From Solirubrobacterales bacterium (lineage in GTDB: Bacteria > Actinomycetota > Thermoleophilia > Solirubrobacterales > Solirubrobacteraceae), in assembly GCA_019247075.1 (NCBI GenBank), contig JAFAPR010000216.1, forward strand, positions 1 to 53,851: a DNA stretch of 53,851 nt, in the 5' to 3' direction. Positions 52,464-53,851 of the stretch are shown piece by piece (the first letter of the stretch is position 1; the number at the start of each line of letters is the position of its first letter). The notes under the pieces are model-generated. The model was not told the DNA's origin. It ran no database searches and saw only the letters and a program-made list of their open reading frames with translations. A program made the position numbers and the translations under genes.

Positions 52464-53717
52464 TCAACCCGTGTGTGGGATTGTGATTGTGAGTTGGCGT
52501 TGGAGGGCGTTGTGGCGGCTGGGGTCGTAGGGGGTGTGGTGTTGCCAGCATTGCCAGAGGACGCGGCTCCATGCGCGTCCGACGGTGCGGATCGCTTTGG
52601 GGTGGTCGTGGCCGCGGGCGGTGGCGTCGGCGTAGTGGCGGTGCGCCCAGGGGTGCCAGTGGCGTGTGCTGTCGGCGAGTGTGGTGAAGGCGCTGCGGAG
52701 CCGGTGGTCGCAGCCGCGGCGGAAGCAGGCGACTTTGCGTTTGCCGGATTCCACGGCGACGGGGGTCATGCCGGCGTCGGCGGCGAGGTGCTCGGGGGTG
52801 GGGTAGCGCGCGCGGCAGTCGCCGATCTCGGCCAGCAGGGTGGCGGCGCAAATCACGCTCTTGGGGTCTTTGAACAGCGAGAGGAAGATCTCGCCGTCGG
52901 GGTGGGTTCGGACGGCGTGCGCGATCTCGGAGGTGAGCAGGCGAATCTGTTCGACGATCGGCTTGAGCGCGGCGACCAGGGCGAGCACGATTCCGCGACG
53001 AGCGTCGGCCTCGAGCTGTGCGGCTCGGCCAGAGGGCGCGGATCGAAGACGATCGAGCAGCTCGCTGACGCCGCGGCGTCCGCAGTAGTGGTGGCGGGCG
53101 AGGAACTGGGCGAGTCGGCGTTCGCCCAAGCTGCGGGCATCGAGGGGAGAGGGATACCGCTCCAGGAAGGCGAGCGAGATCGGGCTGTCGAGCTCGGAGA
53201 AGATCTCGATTGCGCCGGGCCAGAACCGCTGGAGTTCAGCGCGCAGCTGGTTGCACAACGCAACGCGCTGCTCGACGAGCAGCTCCCGTCCACGGGTGAG
53301 CGCCCGCAGCGCTTTGGTCTCATCCCGGTCGGGAACCAGCACGCGAAAGCGGTGATGGTCGGTGCGAGCCAGTTCGCTCAGCACAAACGCGTCGAACCGA
53401 TCGGCCTTGCCGCCCGCAGGGCCGAAGCGGGGGCGCGCGGCGTGCACCTGGTTGGGGTGCAGCGCGAGCACAGTGAGCCCAGCGTCCAGGAGACGCTCGA
53501 CCAGCAGCCCATCAGGGCGCTCCACCGCGACGCGCTCGACACCGAGCGTAACCAGCGTCCGGCACAGCTTTCTCAGCCCGCACTCGGTGTGGGCGATCGT
53601 CTCGGCCCACAGCCGCTCACCGTCCCCGTCAGCGACCCACACATCGTGAGTGTCGCTCGCCCAATCCACTCCTGCACAAGCCGCCACCTGTTCACCTCCG
53701 CTCGCCTCGCTCGACAT
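52464..53717 (-). CDS. IS110-family transposase (DEDD recombinase)
   Basis: 417 residues. N-terminal RuvC-like DEDD domain begins GVDWAS with D18; later acidic positions fit VERPDGLLVERLL and KADRFDAFVLSELA. The C-terminal Transposase_20 domain (LLAEIGDCRARYPTPEHLAADAGMTPVAVESGKRKV) carries the serine near the end (VESG). IS110 enzymes recombine circular DNA using a bridge RNA encoded in the element. ATG 53717. The frame is intact, so the element may be active. Confidence 0.95.
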   Translation of the reverse strand: MSSEASGGEQVAACAGVDWASDTHDVWVADGDGERLWAETIAHTECGLRKLCRTLVTLGVERVAVERPDGLLVERLLDAGLTVLALHPNQVHAARPRFGPAGGKADRFDAFVLSELARTDHHRFRVLVPDRDETKALRALTRGRELLVEQRVALCNQLRAELQRFWPGAIEIFSELDSPISLAFLERYPSPLDARSLGERRLAQFLARHHYCGRRGVSELLDRLRSAPSGRAAQLEADARRGIVLALVAALKPIVEQIRLLTSEIAHAVRTHPDGEIFLSLFKDPKSVICAATLLAEIGDCRARYPTPEHLAADAGMTPVAVESGKRKVACFRRGCDHRLRSAFTTLADSTRHWHPWAHRHYADATARGHDHPKAIRTVGRAWSRVLWQCWQHHTPYDPSRHNALQRQLTITIPHTG

Positions 53718-53851
53718 GACGCCAACCGGGAGCTACCGTTGCGGATGCTCATTGACGGGCCCTCACCAGGGCTACGTCCTGTTGCCGCTTCAGGCAGCCC
53801 CCACCGTCGGGAGGGGCAGGTCTCATACAGGCCCTCGAACGAGCAAGCGTC
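53718..53851 (-). ncRNA. Candidate bridge RNA region of the IS110 element
   Basis: The non-coding end upstream of the transposase, the place where IS110-group elements encode their bridge RNA. On the minus strand it can fold: GCCCC/GGGGC, CCTG/CAGG and GCCCT/AGGGC hairpins are visible, the last with loop GGTG. The octamer CGTCCTGT (53775-53782, plus strand) also spans the inner IS junction at 52455-52462. The 5' end of the RNA is outside the window. Confidence 0.5.

Larger units (their letters stand above)
52455..53851 (-). mobile_element. IS110-family insertion sequence (far end outside window)
   Basis: Contains a full transposase reading toward the thiamine operon, with a very short 3' end (~10 bases) and a longer 5' non-coding end (at least 134 bases) that runs off the window. 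No terminal inverted repeats are seen, as expected for IS110. The inner boundary near 52455-52463 is inferred from the abrupt end of the operon; the outer boundary is not visible. Confidence 0.8.

Overview
The window is high-GC DNA with many GTG and TTG starts, four-base stop/start overlaps and few long gaps. The gene content points to an actinobacterium, most likely of the class Thermoleophilia (Solirubrobacterales-like). The reasons are a CarD regulator, a SigH-type sigma factor beside rlmB, a hopanoid operon, and housekeeping genes in an order close to that of Bacillus. The taxonomic call is inference from gene content, not from a search.

Layout. 1-5.4 kb: an accessory stretch with a cytochrome P450 tail, VOC, SHOCT, NTF2-like and YciI proteins, a frameshifted citryl-CoA-lyase-like gene translationally joined to a CoA ligase with a probable CTG start, and a glutathione S-transferase. 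5.5-14.3 kb: a UBP zinc finger, a dienelactone hydrolase, and a tightly overlapped hopanoid operon read shc-hpnC-hpnD-hpnE-(hpnG::ispH fusion)-hpnH. A divergent TetR gene lies upstream with a perfect inverted repeat between them. 15-37 kb: a long minus-strand housekeeping block, read in its own direction tilS-hpt-ftsH-small membrane protein-folP-folB-folK-coaX ... dus-greA-lysS-lipoprotein-clpC-radA-disA-carD-ispD-ispF-cysS-rlmB-sigH. It mirrors the Bacillus tilS-to-sigH region, with a plus-strand amidohydrolase and a glutaredoxin-like gene inserted.

37.6-51.5 kb: mixed genes. These are a nucleoside phosphorylase, proteins of unknown function, an APC permease, a sirtuin, a chimeric remnant of a beta-oxidation enzyme, a SRPBCC protein, a DrrAB-type ABC exporter, an acyl-CoA dehydrogenase with a TetR-type operator, a lipoprotein, and a MoxR ATPase/VWA pair. 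51.6-53.9 kb: a clear TPP riboswitch precedes a thiamine-precursor-type ABC ATPase. The following permease gene is cut within its first codons by an IS110-family element, whose upstream non-coding end is a candidate bridge RNA.

How the parts fit. IspD, IspF and IspH supply C5 units by the MEP pathway; HpnC/D/E make squalene; Shc cyclises it; HpnH and HpnG extend the side chain. The housekeeping block joins tRNA maturation and charging, folate and CoA synthesis, proteolysis, DNA repair with c-di-AMP signalling, and transcription control. The most notable points are the IS110 insertion into a riboswitch-controlled thiamine operon with its candidate bridge RNA, the HpnG-IspH fusion, two probable non-canonical start codons, the gutted FadN-like gene and several strong unexplained hairpins.
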